From Aspidiotus rigidus (Eukaryota > Arthropoda > Insecta > Hemiptera > Diaspididae), in assembly GCA_035079385.1 (NCBI GenBank), contig JAVHKY010000052.1:10478001-10542000 (forward strand): DNA of 64,000 nt, given 5' to 3'. A program made the translations under genes and the position numbers. Position 1 is the stretch's first letter. Each line of letters starts with the position of its first letter. The notes under the pieces are model-generated. The model searched no databases. It saw only the letters and a list, made by a program, of their open reading frames with translations, and had not been told where the DNA came from. Shown piece after piece: positions 54,756-60,626 of the stretch.

Positions 54756-55034
54756 CGTTTTTAGGAGAGCAACACAAGAAATTGTTGGAAAGCAGAACTA
54801 ACCATTCCATCTGTGCGTGAAACTGATAGTGGAGAATATATGTTACTGGTTGTATCCAAACGTGGTCTAGCTGGGGCAAACATACTTTTAAATGTTACCA
54901 TCAGCAAAATACTTTCAGACATCATGACAACCGAAAAATATAATGGTGGCACAAAGCTAACGTTGCAGTCTATTCTAATTTTTATGGTAGTATTTCCTAG
55001 TCTGAATCTCTGTTTTTTGTATTTTTGTGTTTAA
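28369..55034 (+). CDS. Multi-Ig-domain cell-surface protein, probably GPI-anchored (5' end missing)
   Basis: Seven exons splice in frame: 28369-28710, 31634-32008, 32624-32746, 37700-37846, 52101-52385, 53834-54009 and 54765-55034, giving 571 visible residues. Most introns are phase 1, as usual in Ig-superfamily genes; the last is phase 0. Five Ig domains follow one another. Exons 1, 2 and 5 each hold one domain, while exons 3-4 and 6-7 share one each. Cys-Trp-Cys patterns are clear in domains 1 and 3. Several N-glycosylation sequons are present. The C-terminus NGGTKLTLQSIL followed by a hydrophobic tail ending FLYFCV and a stop looks like a GPI signal. The protein presumably acts in cell adhesion or recognition. 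The signal-peptide exon was not found and I cannot name an orthologue. An alternative is a longer isoform with further 3' exons. Confidence 0.82.
29408..30015 (+). repeat. 600-bp interspersed repeat, copy 1
   Basis: It starts with CACTCACGCAGTCGCGTGA and ends near CTAGTTAGAAAAGT-like text. It matches 35163-35738 in the same orientation with small differences, including an internal TA microsatellite. It is non-coding and its class is unknown. Confidence 0.85.
30380..30515. repeat. AGCTCGAGAGT minisatellite fragment
   Basis: Two to three copies of a unit of about 50 bp with TATATAGCTCGAGAGTCGAA and TTTTTCCAAGTCCC. It is the reverse complement of the 45-bp array at 53080-53303. Related degenerate copies lie at about 31120-31340 and 55840-55930. 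Confidence 0.75.
30520..31600. other. Intronic sequence, no gene
   Basis: Intron A-B of the Ig gene. AT-rich, with degenerate minisatellite words near 31120-31340. Confidence 0.5.
31634..32008 (+). CDS. Ig gene exon B: Ig domain 2
   Basis: The acceptor TTTGCAG and donor GTAAGT are clear. The domain has LSVECVVEGGNPKPKLGWLL and NSTIICLVNH, a C2/I-type pattern. Asn-X-Ser/Thr sites occur near both ends. Confidence 0.88.
32624..32746 (+). CDS. Ig gene exon C: first half of Ig domain 3
   Basis: The acceptor TTTTTTAG and donor GTTAGT are present. It encodes SFGISRVPGFGLPIIEGITV then LLKCDVDSNPPASPIWQK, with the first Cys and the Trp of the domain. Confidence 0.88.
33161..33199. repeat. GGGGACAAAG hairpin
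   Basis: A 17-bp stem with one mismatch, GGGGACAAAGTGTGGTA, around a CAC loop, next to the RT fragment. Confidence 0.75.
33209..33484 (-). pseudogene. Penelope-like reverse transcriptase fragment
   Basis: The minus strand encodes LSWFRYVDDILCVWNGCL, the palm YVDD box in the context typical of Penelope-like enzymes. It is preceded by FKRLKELDALRLAAPLPLLF, where the GSPLSP-type block is degraded. Other RT blocks are absent. It lies within the third visible intron of the Ig gene. Confidence 0.65.
34500..34920 (-). pseudogene. MULE-type transposase C-terminal fragment
   Basis: The minus strand reads MNEFWRVLRKIFKKVHALHL, LYENDPSIHLYVQMVTALVH, PVEDVSSAFDDLKEYVD and VEDDYGGRL. After an in-frame stop it continues KGPRFHVEWWNVYGRI. 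This order follows the region after the catalytic core in MULE-type transposases of insects (ALAFVPxEDVxxAF, then EDTYIGR and MWNVY). The DDE core is not here. It is a dead intronic remnant. Confidence 0.65.
35163..35738 (+). repeat. 600-bp interspersed repeat, copy 2
   Basis: Matches 29408-30015 end to end with scattered substitutions and a short AAGAATGAACC duplication. A shorter related copy is at 39560-39745. Confidence 0.85.
36123..36170. repeat. Perfect 15-bp hairpin
   Basis: GTTATTTCAAAATAT at 36123-36137 pairs with 36156-36170 around an 18-nt loop that contains a C run. It lies just before the truncated RTE fragment. Confidence 0.8.
36175..37125 (+). pseudogene. RTE-type non-LTR retrotransposon 3' fragment
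   Basis: It starts inside RT (GDPLSPILFNCALEQIFRKL), then shows LRFADDVILISNSEEELNEM. After a frameshift near 36620-36640 it reads FNMCVSPSLTYGCQSWPLTA and KWRWAGHVARMRDDRWTYKT, then RRRGHQRTRWYDDI. It ends at a stop at 37059-37061 and a tail with repeated GATTTG words. The KWRWAGHVAR block and the short microsatellite-like tail are characteristic of RTE/BovB-like elements. It is 5'-truncated and lies in an Ig-gene intron. Confidence 0.88.
37700..37846 (+). CDS. Ig gene exon D: second half of Ig domain 3
   Basis: The acceptor TTTCAACAG and donor GTAATA are present. It encodes DGYLNFTSIRMDNSGWYKCI, closing the domain begun in exon C, and ends FLNVR before the intron. The phase matches exon C exactly. 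Confidence 0.88.
38500..39190 (+). pseudogene. Jockey-like reverse transcriptase fragment
   Basis: In shifting frames it reads IPDFQYGFRKKYSNIERVR, LTKKVGDAFEKKFYSSVFLD, DEVWLDNLITKLEELLSSN, YFQKRLFHVILNQEKSDGPS and IQEGVPYGSVL. This is the order of the RT fingers/palm in Jockey-type elements. The YADD region is degraded near 39150. It lies in the 14.3 kb Ig-gene intron, outside the Helentron. Confidence 0.82.
39560..39745 (+). repeat. 600-bp interspersed repeat, partial copy 3
   Basis: Shares TTGCAGGTGCACATCTTCAG and neighbouring text with 29408-30015 and 35163-35738. Confidence 0.75.
40311..40800. repeat. Tandem array at the Helentron 3' side
   Basis: CGCGGTGTCATCGCTC recurs near 40311, 40434 and 40689, with a variant at 40589. 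Each copy is followed by GGACGAGAAAACAGGTCTC or a variant, AACGCATTAATAATATAAA and ATATACGGAAAATACAAATT, in whole or part. Units are about 100-155 bp. Tandem repeats are known in elements derived from Helentrons; their role here is unknown. Confidence 0.8.
40884..42484 (-). CDS. RPA1-like single-stranded-DNA-binding protein, four exons
   Basis: Minus-strand exons 42484-42234, 42120-41903, 41445-41277 and 41100-40884 join in frame at GT-AG introns of 113, 457 and 176 bp and give 284 residues. The first part follows RPA70 OB-fold text: GQTISIEILKITKPRSLTSR, FSIVELLVFDGSTHMEASTY and ISEGKIYVSGFEVVSK. A second OB fold has NINICGRVIDVSPSTSG, KRITIHDETG and ITVNFWVEDEALI. The tail is Ser/Thr-rich, then very Lys/Arg-rich (a likely nuclear signal). 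RPA-like proteins occur in some Helitrons and would coat ssDNA during rolling-circle transposition. No zinc-finger third OB fold is visible. Co-transfer with the Rep gene is inferred from strand and proximity. Confidence 0.8.
41578..41658. repeat. TAA trinucleotide microsatellite
   Basis: An A run followed by about 23 uninterrupted AAT/TAA units, lying in intron 2 of the RPA-like gene. Confidence 0.95.
42485..43454. other. Spacer between the Helentron USP end and the RPA-like gene
   Basis: About 1 kb of AT-rich sequence. It should contain the RPA-like promoter and possibly the 3' end of the Rep transcript. I see no recognisable frame in it. Confidence 0.5.
43455..43903 (-). pseudogene. USP-like domain C-terminal half (zinc ribbon, His box) beyond the stop
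   Basis: Directly after the stop, in the same frame, the strand reads NYHYGRWKNI and TCPGCKNKQCIRIK, completing a CxxC...CxxC ribbon. After two frame shifts come TLTSGHYTSWLKSDNEWYKL and DDENIIPF, the USP His box with the following acidic triad position. ENPYIFIFNKISE is the usual terminal strand. A stop at 43455-43457 closes the domain. Confidence 0.82.
43904..46855 (-). CDS. Helentron PIF1 helicase, EEP endonuclease and USP-like N-half
   Basis: A 983-residue frame. The helicase has Walker A LTGPAGSGKTFIMKLL (about 140), Walker B IFIDEISMIG (about 220), GDLRQLPPVRQTPI (about 255) and AITIHKAQGQTYDKVIYEYD with LVYVALSRSTSLEGLYL near 530-560. The EEP domain spans about 600-815, with ISFITLNVQSLKAH, ETWLKN, ILTGDFNINLKDE, a STIDAIFT block and a terminal YFSYHKPI in place of the usual SDH. 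From about 850 a USP-like domain begins: HGFDNVDCVSCYSNVAAQAL (Cys box) and QQDTLEFLSAI, then ETYSCTKCNYQSEKIEFF. An in-frame TAA ends the frame before the His box. Confidence 0.88.
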   Translation of the reverse strand: MDCNKFIEIYNNNENMILEARKMFEKNIDIQKTMEYCQKLCIELDEESEIQEQQNEFAISKELNDSLIKILREGGNNDDIKLKMLERKSSIVKKRENVMTHAEYCQIMRKTNKEQRELVLEAIHRINSDNCLPLQIFLTGPAGSGKTFIMKLLMETYNRFTQKHDSVYNSYVSCASTGLAASALNGTTVYSTFALKSRGQSNLSLESLNVMRTALKNVEAIFIDEISMIGSPMLIQLNSRLQSIFYNFEQSFGGKNIILCGDLRQLPPVRQTPIYKRKNISDEILWQNLNYYPLTQVMRQKDLKFSSVLTKIGNGEHLNTEEKNMIESRFITKEYAADNFPDAIRLFFRTEDVNDYNKRAISGPDVIEHVATDIYSGYKNNDQLLSMRTEIHKLKPDETGGLPYMLKLLVGKPYMIRTNIDVRDGLVNGRIGILKYIEYDTDAKENIKNLWFDFKSPHVGLVSRRKLQGYIQSNPLINKAWVPISKRSANISLNSKILKCKRIHFPIIEACAITIHKAQGQTYDKVIYEYDKSHEQQLVYVALSRSTSLEGLYLTNKNNKHIFYHAKGRVNKELTNEFKRLETHQLSTISDECRSFFQKPNVGISFITLNVQSLKAHSDDIISDSIIPTAEFLIFTETWLKNNEIIQIPNFKLITQFKRDNYRAAGTAIYQKNNSKLKSISFTNSLNECSHSCGDICSIKFHYHNDSFYLIGVYITPNSSLKDVQNFLCAKLIMFFESKFPVILTGDFNINLKDENNGFRKFMDQVLGFKLNNEPNNATTMGGSTIDAIFTKNLQNIQSKNYISYFSYHKPILTVIQEDEFVSYNICEANTSSHNNNNSYLMPSNKKYKIHGFDNVDCVSCYSNVAAQALLNNAIFILTAVLNTNTSDFFFTLIDGELFSHSNSKILTSSKLRKQIGGIFAENAQQDTLEFLSAIISKSEILLNNFSIMIQETYSCTKCNYQSEKIEFFHVLKLYMNEIKEYI
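46875..47126 (-). pseudogene. Helentron Rep-helicase linker in a shifted frame
   Basis: The frame reads DIWCEGIIEKYEKRPQQL, SLAEFVSSYSFNGKSRKY and RRIIRYRNYDISDISNYKRE. This is the conserved Helitron stretch before the helicase, which normally continues KREM-VxLxLPFRNEE. Here the continuation FKNEEVEILDCNKF lies in the next frame, showing a second shift near 46880. Confidence 0.8.
47024..50008 (-). CDS. Helentron Rep part: basic repeats, DUF6570, HUH nuclease
   Basis: A 994-residue frame. Residues about 1-200 hold four copies of a basic RxRxxKYRMRKKL motif spaced about 40-55 residues apart. Residues about 235-380 match the DUF6570 region, with CNVCDRLWFLKDL, a second Cys pair KVCMTC, and LVSPRLPFMQIRRLRHSCGS. 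The Helitron Rep core follows: GKPTLFLTLSANETKWP, then the HUH motif RGSPHAHILLW (about 690), and the two-tyrosine motif CYVVEYVNKTNRG (about 870). It nicks ssDNA through tyrosines at the element end. The last about 30 residues (after LLKQWKKK) are out of the ancestral frame because of the shift near 47120. Confidence 0.88.
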   Translation of the reverse strand: MNSTDEEENYDLNQIKKPKRSASQLLDMKDDVERKKKLNRERCRKYRMRKKLQESKKNTDELLDKKRQLRHERNKKYRMKRKLSQLNENISVEQPGDNNINSTKRSKLVSEIVINNCEENLEKKRKLNCERVQKYRMNKKLLQANENVLVELPGDDNVMKRPKIVSEIVSNRELNRIKKQRYRLRKKLLESNKNVSVELLNDGAACARNSPQENESSSSLYLKSNLNFEKKFLENPFGFVCNVCDRLWFLKDLKNVPSTLECLKILSKEFPDSDVESFKVCMTCFDALNINKIPNMSSSNGFKYPPYPENLPDLDPISERLVSPRLPFMQIRRLRHSCGSSKIIGQIINIPVDVNNMVNQLPRNIDDDCAINVHIKRHLIHKTSYLQGHIKKNTVKEWLTFLSTKSLYKHYNIKIDDSFFIPNDQKYFGAIETLEKSDDYDSELLTAQQKSLLWSEEKYLTLAPGQKSVPLNLIFDEHAEELSFPGIYLGEARTFKPHLKVTPFMTATSEIRRKDRRGATPQHILYMAMKVMRLKVNAGLYLTFVKSQETENITRKMTEDKNFLTECVEHNLSFLKSIPNSVQYWMSRKKDIFSMLRQLGKPTLFLTLSANETKWPLLLKSLYELKYGKKYEGDPLNMNSLLRCTLVNEDPVVSVLYFKKLIDVIMSILASSSGPFGKYKILDFFKRIEFQHRGSPHAHILLWLDNDPDEIVSENMPKTLKLIDELCTVNSDKLKNKKYQTHHHTFTCYKKNNKNCRFAAPFLPMISTKILIPMSAQDTRRNNYRIRYKLLKKKLETEKFNSLEDLWQKNNIKSEEQYLDIIRAGIVRPMVFLKRDIEQIWINNFNPWIAAILQSNMDIQFILDEYSCACYVVEYVNKTNRGISNLHQALIKMKEEYPDKDYVEALGMIGIKILNSVEMSAQEAAWYLLRLGMSESSRDIAYIYQLNGLLKGKEFENLLKQWKKKNLQTIQQIFGVKELLRNMKKDHNNYHRFL
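50054..50268. repeat. 34-bp direct repeat upstream of Rep
   Basis: CATCAACAACTGAATCGCTA and its flanks (34 bp, one difference) occur at 50054-50087 and 50235-50268, 181 bp apart. They lie just 5' of the Rep start and may be part of the element's terminus. Confidence 0.8.
50340..51000. other. Intronic sequence, no gene
   Basis: Intron D-E of the Ig gene beyond the Helentron. No recognisable frame. Confidence 0.45.
51005..51117. mobile_element. Palindromic MITE, about 113 bp
   Basis: ATAAACAGAGAAATTTACAG at the left pairs with the inverted right end through ATAAGAATGAAAATTT, giving arms of about 42 bp with few mismatches around a short GC-rich loop. Confidence 0.75.
51528..51757 (+). pseudogene. 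Non-LTR retrotransposon 3' end with poly(A)
   Basis: The frame FKNTAYNVPLSITSAL continues through NNSETIENFLNYLRSTYF to KLL and a stop. A short 3' UTR with ATGACCCGTATGCGTAGTCG follows, then an A-rich tail. This is the expected layout of a severely 5'-truncated LINE insertion. The family is probably Jockey/CR1-like but the fragment is too short to be sure. Confidence 0.6.
52101..52385 (+). CDS. Ig gene exon E: Ig domain 4
   Basis: A polypyrimidine tract with TTACAG precedes it and GTGAGT follows. It encodes GGEVQLECPTGMLSCWGRAK and QEAGEYKCFVEQ. It follows a 14.3 kb intron that contains the Helentron, and the phase still agrees with exon D. Confidence 0.88.
52493..52598. mobile_element. Short inverted-repeat element
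   Basis: AAGCGCTGTGTGAAAAAGAG and GGCCTCCGT on the left are mirrored by ACGGAGGCC...AGCGCTT on the right around an AAGAAATACATT loop. A related core, GGACCTCC...AAGAAATACATT...GGAGGCC, recurs at 58790-58855. Confidence 0.7.
53080..53303. repeat. 45-bp minisatellite, five copies
   Basis: The unit is GGGGGACTTAGAAGAATTTC plus GAGTCTCGAGCTATATATGATAGGA, repeated from 53080 to 53303 with minor changes. Being a multiple of three it is open in both directions; I do not take these frames as genes. It lies in Ig-gene intron E-F. Confidence 0.9.
53834..54009 (+). CDS. Ig gene exon F: first half of Ig domain 5
   Basis: The acceptor TTTTCAG and donor GTTAGT are present. It encodes ITVVINQRVTFSLEYCANPP and KTFWIREFKSLPPGTT. 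The exon ends in phase 0, matching exon G. Confidence 0.82.
54726..54756. repeat. Poly(T) tract, about 30 bp
   Basis: Uninterrupted T run that forms part of the acceptor region for the last Ig exon. Confidence 0.9.
54765..55034 (+). CDS. Ig gene exon G: end of Ig domain 5, C-terminal anchor and stop
   Basis: A very long T tract and TTTTTAG precede it. It encodes ELTIPSVRETDSGEYMLLVV, then a short linker and a hydrophobic segment of about 20 residues running to the stop TAA at 55032-55034. There is no basic cytoplasmic tail, which favours a GPI signal over a transmembrane helix. Confidence 0.8.
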   Translation, partial: ESNTRNCWKAELTIPSVRETDSGEYMLLVVSKRGLAGANILLNVTISKILSDIMTTEKYNGGTKLTLQSILIFMVVFPSLNLCFLYFCV

Positions 55035-56560
55035 ACTATGAAAAAAAAAAAAAGGTCAATACAATTTTTGTGATTATTTTATCAGTAAAGTGTGATAACT
55101 CTTCTTTAATTTCTTACCAATCTACTTTTTGCTTCACTTCATCAATTTTGTTGATATAAAATCAAACTTCATTTGAGGAATGTACCTATCATAGGTTTAA
55201 TAGAACGTTCTACATTACAGCTCATTTTTAATAAAAGAAAGCTGTATACACACTATAATATCTAATATGAAATTAAGGCAAGTGCTTTTGTTCATTGGTC
55301 AACCTCAGGCTAAATCAAATTGAAGAATCAATTCATCATTAGTCATCATAATTATTAATATTTAGTCTTCTTAGCGAGTTTAGAAGAAAGGGTTATCTTG
55401 TTTAACAAAGGTTAAAGATTTTTCGAAGCATTAGTAATTTCTACTGTTTCCAATGCGATATCTTTTTTTGTGAAACTCTCCTCTTGTAGAAGTTGGACAT
55501 TTTCAGGCTTCTTGAAGTGAATGTCCACATGGTAAAAGATGGGCTGCAAAGATAGATCCAGAGAACTTTTTTTGAAATCATCCATAGGCTCTTTGAATCA
55601 CGTTTTTAAAGATCTACGCCTCCTGTCTGTCCAATATAAGGGAAGGAACAATCATGGCACTGGAGCATGTGAATACCGGAAAACTCAATTTGGTGCACTC
55701 AAAGAAGCCAAAAAAGACATTAAACCTCTTGAAGAAAATCAGAGACACACTAGTTGATTCTTGTCGAACAATTTAAAAAATTAATATTTCAGTCTACTTC
55801 CCCTTTAATTTTTGAGATTTGGGTTGAAATTCTTTCAAGTCCCTCTTATAGCTTGAAAGTCAAAATTCTCTTAAGTTCATCTTCCATTGTACATAGCTTG
55901 AGAATCAACATTTTTCCAAGTCCCCATAGTTCCCAGACATGATACAAGTTCCTTACATCCTCGTTTTTCATTTTTTTTTTTCATTCAGCGAACCATTGCA
56001 CAGAAGAACACAACAATACTAAATTTGCAAAAAATTAAATCAGTATAAGATACCAAAAATGTTAGGTACCGGTACCTACAATAAATTAATTGGCGATGCT
56101 TTTTAGTTGAAAATCATTATTAAACTAAACTAGATTGAAATATCAAATCACAAACACAAAAAGAGAAGGAATGTGAGAAAACAAAAATTTAACAAAATGA
56201 GGTGTGGTTGATTTTGTGTATGAAAACATTATAAGCAAGTGTAAGATAAAGGTCTTATTCCACCATTTTGGGTGTATATGTATTAATCTTTTTTTTTTCT
56301 CACTTCCTTGTGGATTTTTAACAATTTTGTTTGAAGCAACCTATGCCCTGTGTCTGCCCTTCCTGCAAGCACCTTCTTTATTGCAAGTGAAAGCATAGCT
56401 ACCAAAATCAACAAAAGATATTTTAGTCTTCACAAAGTGTAGTTCAAAGCAGTGACAGTAGGGATGAGACAATGGCAGCTCTGGCTGTAAATGAACGCCA
56501 ATGTTAAGTTAAAGTTACATAATACAAATAATAGTTAGGTATTTATCATACAAGACGGTA
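55035..56560. other. Downstream flank of the Ig gene, no other gene seen
   Basis: It probably contains the 3' UTR; AT-rich with A runs right after the stop. A degenerate copy of the CTCGAGAGT minisatellite lies at 55840-55930. Frames of 62-72 residues are unrecognised. Confidence 0.5.
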
Positions 56561-56569
56561 AAGTGAGCC

Positions 56570-56660
56570 ATTATTTCACGAGCGCGAGGTTTACGGAACA
56601 AGCGATAGCGAGTGGAGTAAACGCGCGAGTAAATTGGCTCGCTTCATCGTCGTGTATGAT
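56570..56660. repeat. CGAGCG/GCGAGT-rich palindromic block
   Basis: A GC-rich patch with GAGCGCGAGG, GCGATAGCGAGTGG and CGCGCGAG words in quick succession. Similar CACGAGCGNAGCGAGTG motifs occur alone at about 2713 and 16519. Confidence 0.6.
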
Positions 56661-57590
56661 ACAACGTTTTATTCTATAAATGAAAATGTAAAAATTATTA
56701 AAAACTAAACATTAAAAAGGCTGAAGACTGAAAAAGGGGGAGAAAATCATCCAAAGTTTAGCGAATCAGTCATTCAACGCAAAAATTTGCTTGTATTTCA
56801 CGCTACGGTGTGCTATGATACCGTGTTTCACGCTCACAAAACCCATGAAAAAATAGGCTATTTTACCCACGGAAAACTGTGGGTAAAATTGTGTTTTAAC
56901 ATCATTTATAGAATAAAATACTTTTTCTTTTTTCAAGGGCATTGATTTTTCAAACACTTGTTATTTTAATTTTTAAACTTTGATTATTCCAATTTCTTAT
57001 TGTGAAAATCAGCTACCTATACCTATGTTTATTTATCAACATGGTTACGCAGCAAAATCTGATTCCCTCCTCTTCATCTCAAACATACGCATTTTTCAGC
57101 AGGTTAATTGCCGTGTAGGTGATGGATATTAAATTTGTAGGTACAACACAATGAAAAACTTATATTATTCAAAAGAATCAATATTACACAAGTTTCGTCA
57201 GGATAAAAATAATATTTCAATCAACTTATAATAGATTTACTTAGTTGGTACACAAAAGAAATTATTGAAGCCTTGCAGTTTCAAATTCATTCCCTCCAAA
57301 AATTATTTCATTCAGTTTGATATAAAGACTGTGATTTTCTTTGATGCAAAGTTTCCAATTAACAAATTCTCAATGAAAAGATTACAATACACTACGTAGT
57401 TTATATCTCCTCTTTATATCAACACTGAAATGTACCTAAACAAATTGGTACATACTCGTATTTCAAGCCTAATACACTACCTAGTTAAAATAAAAACAAA
57501 AGATGTTGAAGTTTTTGAATAACATAAATTTACTGTAAGTAAAATAAAAAATAACTTGACTTTGATTACCACTAGGTAGGTATAAGGAAC

Positions 57591-57958
57591 AAGGAACTGC
57601 AGGTATGCGCAATTTAAAACGAGGAGGAGCGCACCGTTTATTCGATTTTTTTTCAACAAAATGACTGGAATTAGTAGTATTCTGAAATATTTTTCACGTT
57701 GAAAACGGTGCTGTTTTTTGTTTTTTGATTGGAGACCGCGTTCTCCAGTAATAATATTATTGCAATGGTCTGCAGCGAGCAAAATAGTAAGATTACTGGA
57801 GAACGCGATCTCCAATCGAAAAACAAAAAACAGCACCGTTTTCAACGTGAAAAATACTTTCAGAATAATACTAATTCCAGTCATTTGTTGAAAAAAAAAT
57901 TCGAATAAACGGTGCGCTCCTCCTCCTCGTTTTAAATTGCGCATACCTGCAGTTCCTT
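57591..57958. mobile_element. Foldback element with about 167-bp arms
   Basis: 57591-57757 and 57792-57958 are near-perfect inverted copies around a loop of about 34 bp. Ends are AAGGAACTGCAGGTATGCGC; central arms include GAAAACGGTGCTGTTTTTTG. It lacks coding sequence beyond frames forced by the palindrome. Target duplication is unclear. Confidence 0.9.
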
Positions 57959-57959
57959 A

Positions 57960-59205
57960 GGAAGGTATAGTCTAAATTATTCTTGACACTTTGACCATAC
58001 AAACAATACCGGAAACTTCCGTGTCATTTTTGAACCATGGCGACTAGCGGACAGGATTGGTACTACCATAGTAATCAAACGGGATTTTCGACTAGCGGCT
58101 TTTACTATCTCCTTTGTGTTTCGTGGGTTAACAGCGCTCAATGTATCTCTAATGGGAGTTTCCGGTATTGTTCGTATAGTGTATTTGCTTTGACTGCTGT
58201 GTATATCAATAGTTACTGCTGTAGTGTAAAATCCCCCTTCAGCAGTTACTGCTCTGCCGTCCAAAAAAATAAGACATTCGGACCGGGCAGCGCTAGCATC
58301 GCGCAAAATTTTTGAATTTTTTAAAATCTCTCAAAAATATGATCATCTGAAAGAAAATTTTCCACTCTTCAATTTCGTTCCTTACAAGTACACGCCTAAA
58401 TTCATTATTTTTGGAGAAATTTAAGAAAAACTACAAAATCACCTTTGGTTTTAAGTCACGATCACCGTTGGCTTATCAGTACTTTCCAGGTATTTTACAT
58501 AGGCAACGCTAGCGATCCTACAATATGGCCGTTCCGAATATGTATTAGGTAATTACGTGAACGGTATATCCCATCTGGCAAAATGGATTTCCTACCAGTA
58601 TACGCGTTAGTGTGTGTGTATTGAACTCTGTGTGCGTGATATATATATATAGATATGATAATTATATTGCACGTACGTCAATTTGCGGGAATTTGGTAAG
58701 GACCCACGTCATTTTGCACAAATGTCTGAAGAACGAACGTTTTAAATTTAAAATCAACAATATAATCGAATTCTACAAAGAAAATTTACAAAGAAACCGT
58801 TTAGAAGGACCTCCATCCCTTAAGAAATACATTCTGCGGAGGCCCTTTTGCCAAGTACGCCCTCAGTTGTTCCTTTCAGCTCTGATTGCATTCTGTTTTG
58901 TCTTGAAATGAACAAGTAATTTCTCCTGTTTGTGTACCATGCACGTACTACGTCTTTATTTATTTGGACGGCACTGCTAGGTATCAACTATCAACTGGTA
59001 AATATCACTTAGGCCTATCAGTTCTTCACACAAGATCGCGCTGCGTGTTAAGACGTTGATGTAAAACAAAGAGGCAACAATGTTCTTTCTCTTTTACTCT
59101 GCTGGTTAACACGCAACGCACTCTCATGGTAGTAGCCGTATCCAACAAGCCGTCTACGGTTTCAAGCTCCAGTATTTGTCTGCGTGAAATCAATGTCAAT
59201 ACTAA
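57960..59205. other. No convincing gene
   Basis: Overlapping frames on both strands at 57977-58315 have no domain I recognise. The rest is AT-rich, with a TA microsatellite near 58630. Confidence 0.4.
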
Positions 59206-59210
59206 AAGGC

Positions 59211-59533
59211 ACTAAATTAGAGCTTATAAATACAAGTGAGGACATGGTCCGCCATATTTAGTTGTTGCGTCATCATTTATCTCCATAGCTCCCTATTCAG
59301 ATGAGGAATTTGTGTTTAGTGAAGCTATTTTGCATTTCTCAATAGTTAGTGTGTCGAGTCTTGCATTTTGCTTTGGCACTTAGTCTAGTATGTTCTCTTA
59401 TTATTTTTTTCAAATCATGATAAACTGTCATCAGTCATTAGAAATTTTGAATAGGAGAGTGTGAAAATAATGATGATGTAACGACTAAATATGGCGGTCC
59501 ATGTCCTCACTCGTATTTATAGGGCTCTAACTA
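59211..59533. mobile_element. MITE with about 65-bp TIRs, possible TSD CTAAA
   Basis: The left end TTAGAGCTTATAAATACAAG and the inverted right end TTAGAGCCCTATAAATACGA continue through GTGAGGACATGG...CCGCCATATTTAG. CTAAA flanks both sides (left about 59210-59214, right after the final TTAGAGC complement). The interior is non-coding. Confidence 0.78.
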
Positions 59534-59539
59534 AATATA

Positions 59540-59681
59540 TACTCTGTTCACATTAAGAAAGGATAGAAAGTAGTACAAAGTACCTACCTCAAGAACGGAA
59601 CGCTCCAGGTTAATCTACCGTTCCGTTCTCGAGGTATGTACTTTGTACCATTTTCTATCCTTTCTTAACGTGAACAGAGTA
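59540..59681. mobile_element. Palindromic MITE copy 2, TA target site
   Basis: Same family as 13826-13950: starts TACTCTGTTCACATTAAG, ends with the inverted equivalent, flanked by TA. Arms contain CAAGAACGGAACGCTCCAGG. It abuts the preceding MITE. Confidence 0.88.
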
Positions 59682-60033
59682 TAGTGCCCTGTAGTATGAA
59701 CGTGTGTCGGCTGCTCAAACACATTAACAAAGTGGCAACAATATGAAGTACCAAAGCATAAATTGAAATCTGACAGATGTCTTAAAACGGGACATGTACC
59801 AAAAGTTTGTGTTACAACAATTATGAAGATGAACAAAACAAAGAAAAGCCAGTCGAGATGAATAAATGGCTTGACAATGGAAGTACTGATGATGTTCATA
59901 GAAGAACTGGCAAGTATTACAGTTAAGAACAAAAAATTACAAATTAGAAATGATGATTTATTTGACCTTCAACCAATAGGCAAAATTACATCCACCTATA
60001 CTGAGATTCCATACTTATTATTGCGGTATTATC

Positions 60034-60626
60034 TAGGGCTTACAACCATAACCGCAATAACCGGTTATGACCGCCATGACCAAATTTTAATACAGAAAAT
60101 CAATTTTGACTGTAACCGCTATAATCAAATCAAGGAAATGAACATGGTAACCATAACTGTGATACTGATAACCGCATTAAAGAAAATCATTGCCTGACTG
60201 TAACCGTGATAATTTTCTGTGACCCCGTCTACAGAAACCCGGCTCAGCGTTGAATATTAATCAGGAGAAAAGGATCTTTTATAGAGGAAGAAAGATCTAT
60301 TTTCTCCTGATTGTAATTGAACACTAAGCCGGGTTTCTGTAGACGGGGTTACATATTGATTAGGATTCCATTGTTGATCACGACCGGTGGTTTTGAAATG
60401 GTTATAACGGTTATGACGGTCATAACCGCTTAAATTCAATCGGTTATTGGTCAAAAGACCATATAACCATAACTGCCATGACCAAATGGAAAAATTTATT
60501 TTGACGGTAACCGTGATAACCATATTAAGAGAAATATTATTGGTAACCGTGATGACCAAGACAGGAAAATTATAGTCCTAACTGTAACCGCAATAATCCC
60601 AGTTGATCGATTTGTTACAAGCCCTA
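60034..60626. mobile_element. hAT-type MITE, 593 bp, 8-bp TSD GTATTATC
   Basis: The ends are TAGGGCTTAC and TAGGGCTTGT (inverted). An exact 8-bp duplication GTATTATC lies at 60026-60033 and 60627-60634. The interior is full of AACCG/CGGTTA words on both strands, such as TAACCGGTTATGACCGCCAT, arranged symmetrically. Confidence 0.88.
60228..60352. repeat. Nested palindrome inside the hAT-type MITE
   Basis: CCCGTCTACAGAAACCCGGC begins the left arm and its reverse complement closes the right, with AATCAGGAGAAAA also mirrored. The loop contains TATAGAGGAAGA. It looks like a separate foldback insertion or an expanded centre. Confidence 0.8.

Noticed and set aside
57477..57944. 155-residue minus-strand frame
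   Set aside because: Mostly the foldback arm read through; the mirrored sequence explains its length.
57591..57958. microRNA precursor
   Set aside because: Arms are far too long and nearly identical to the ends; a foldback transposon is the simpler explanation.
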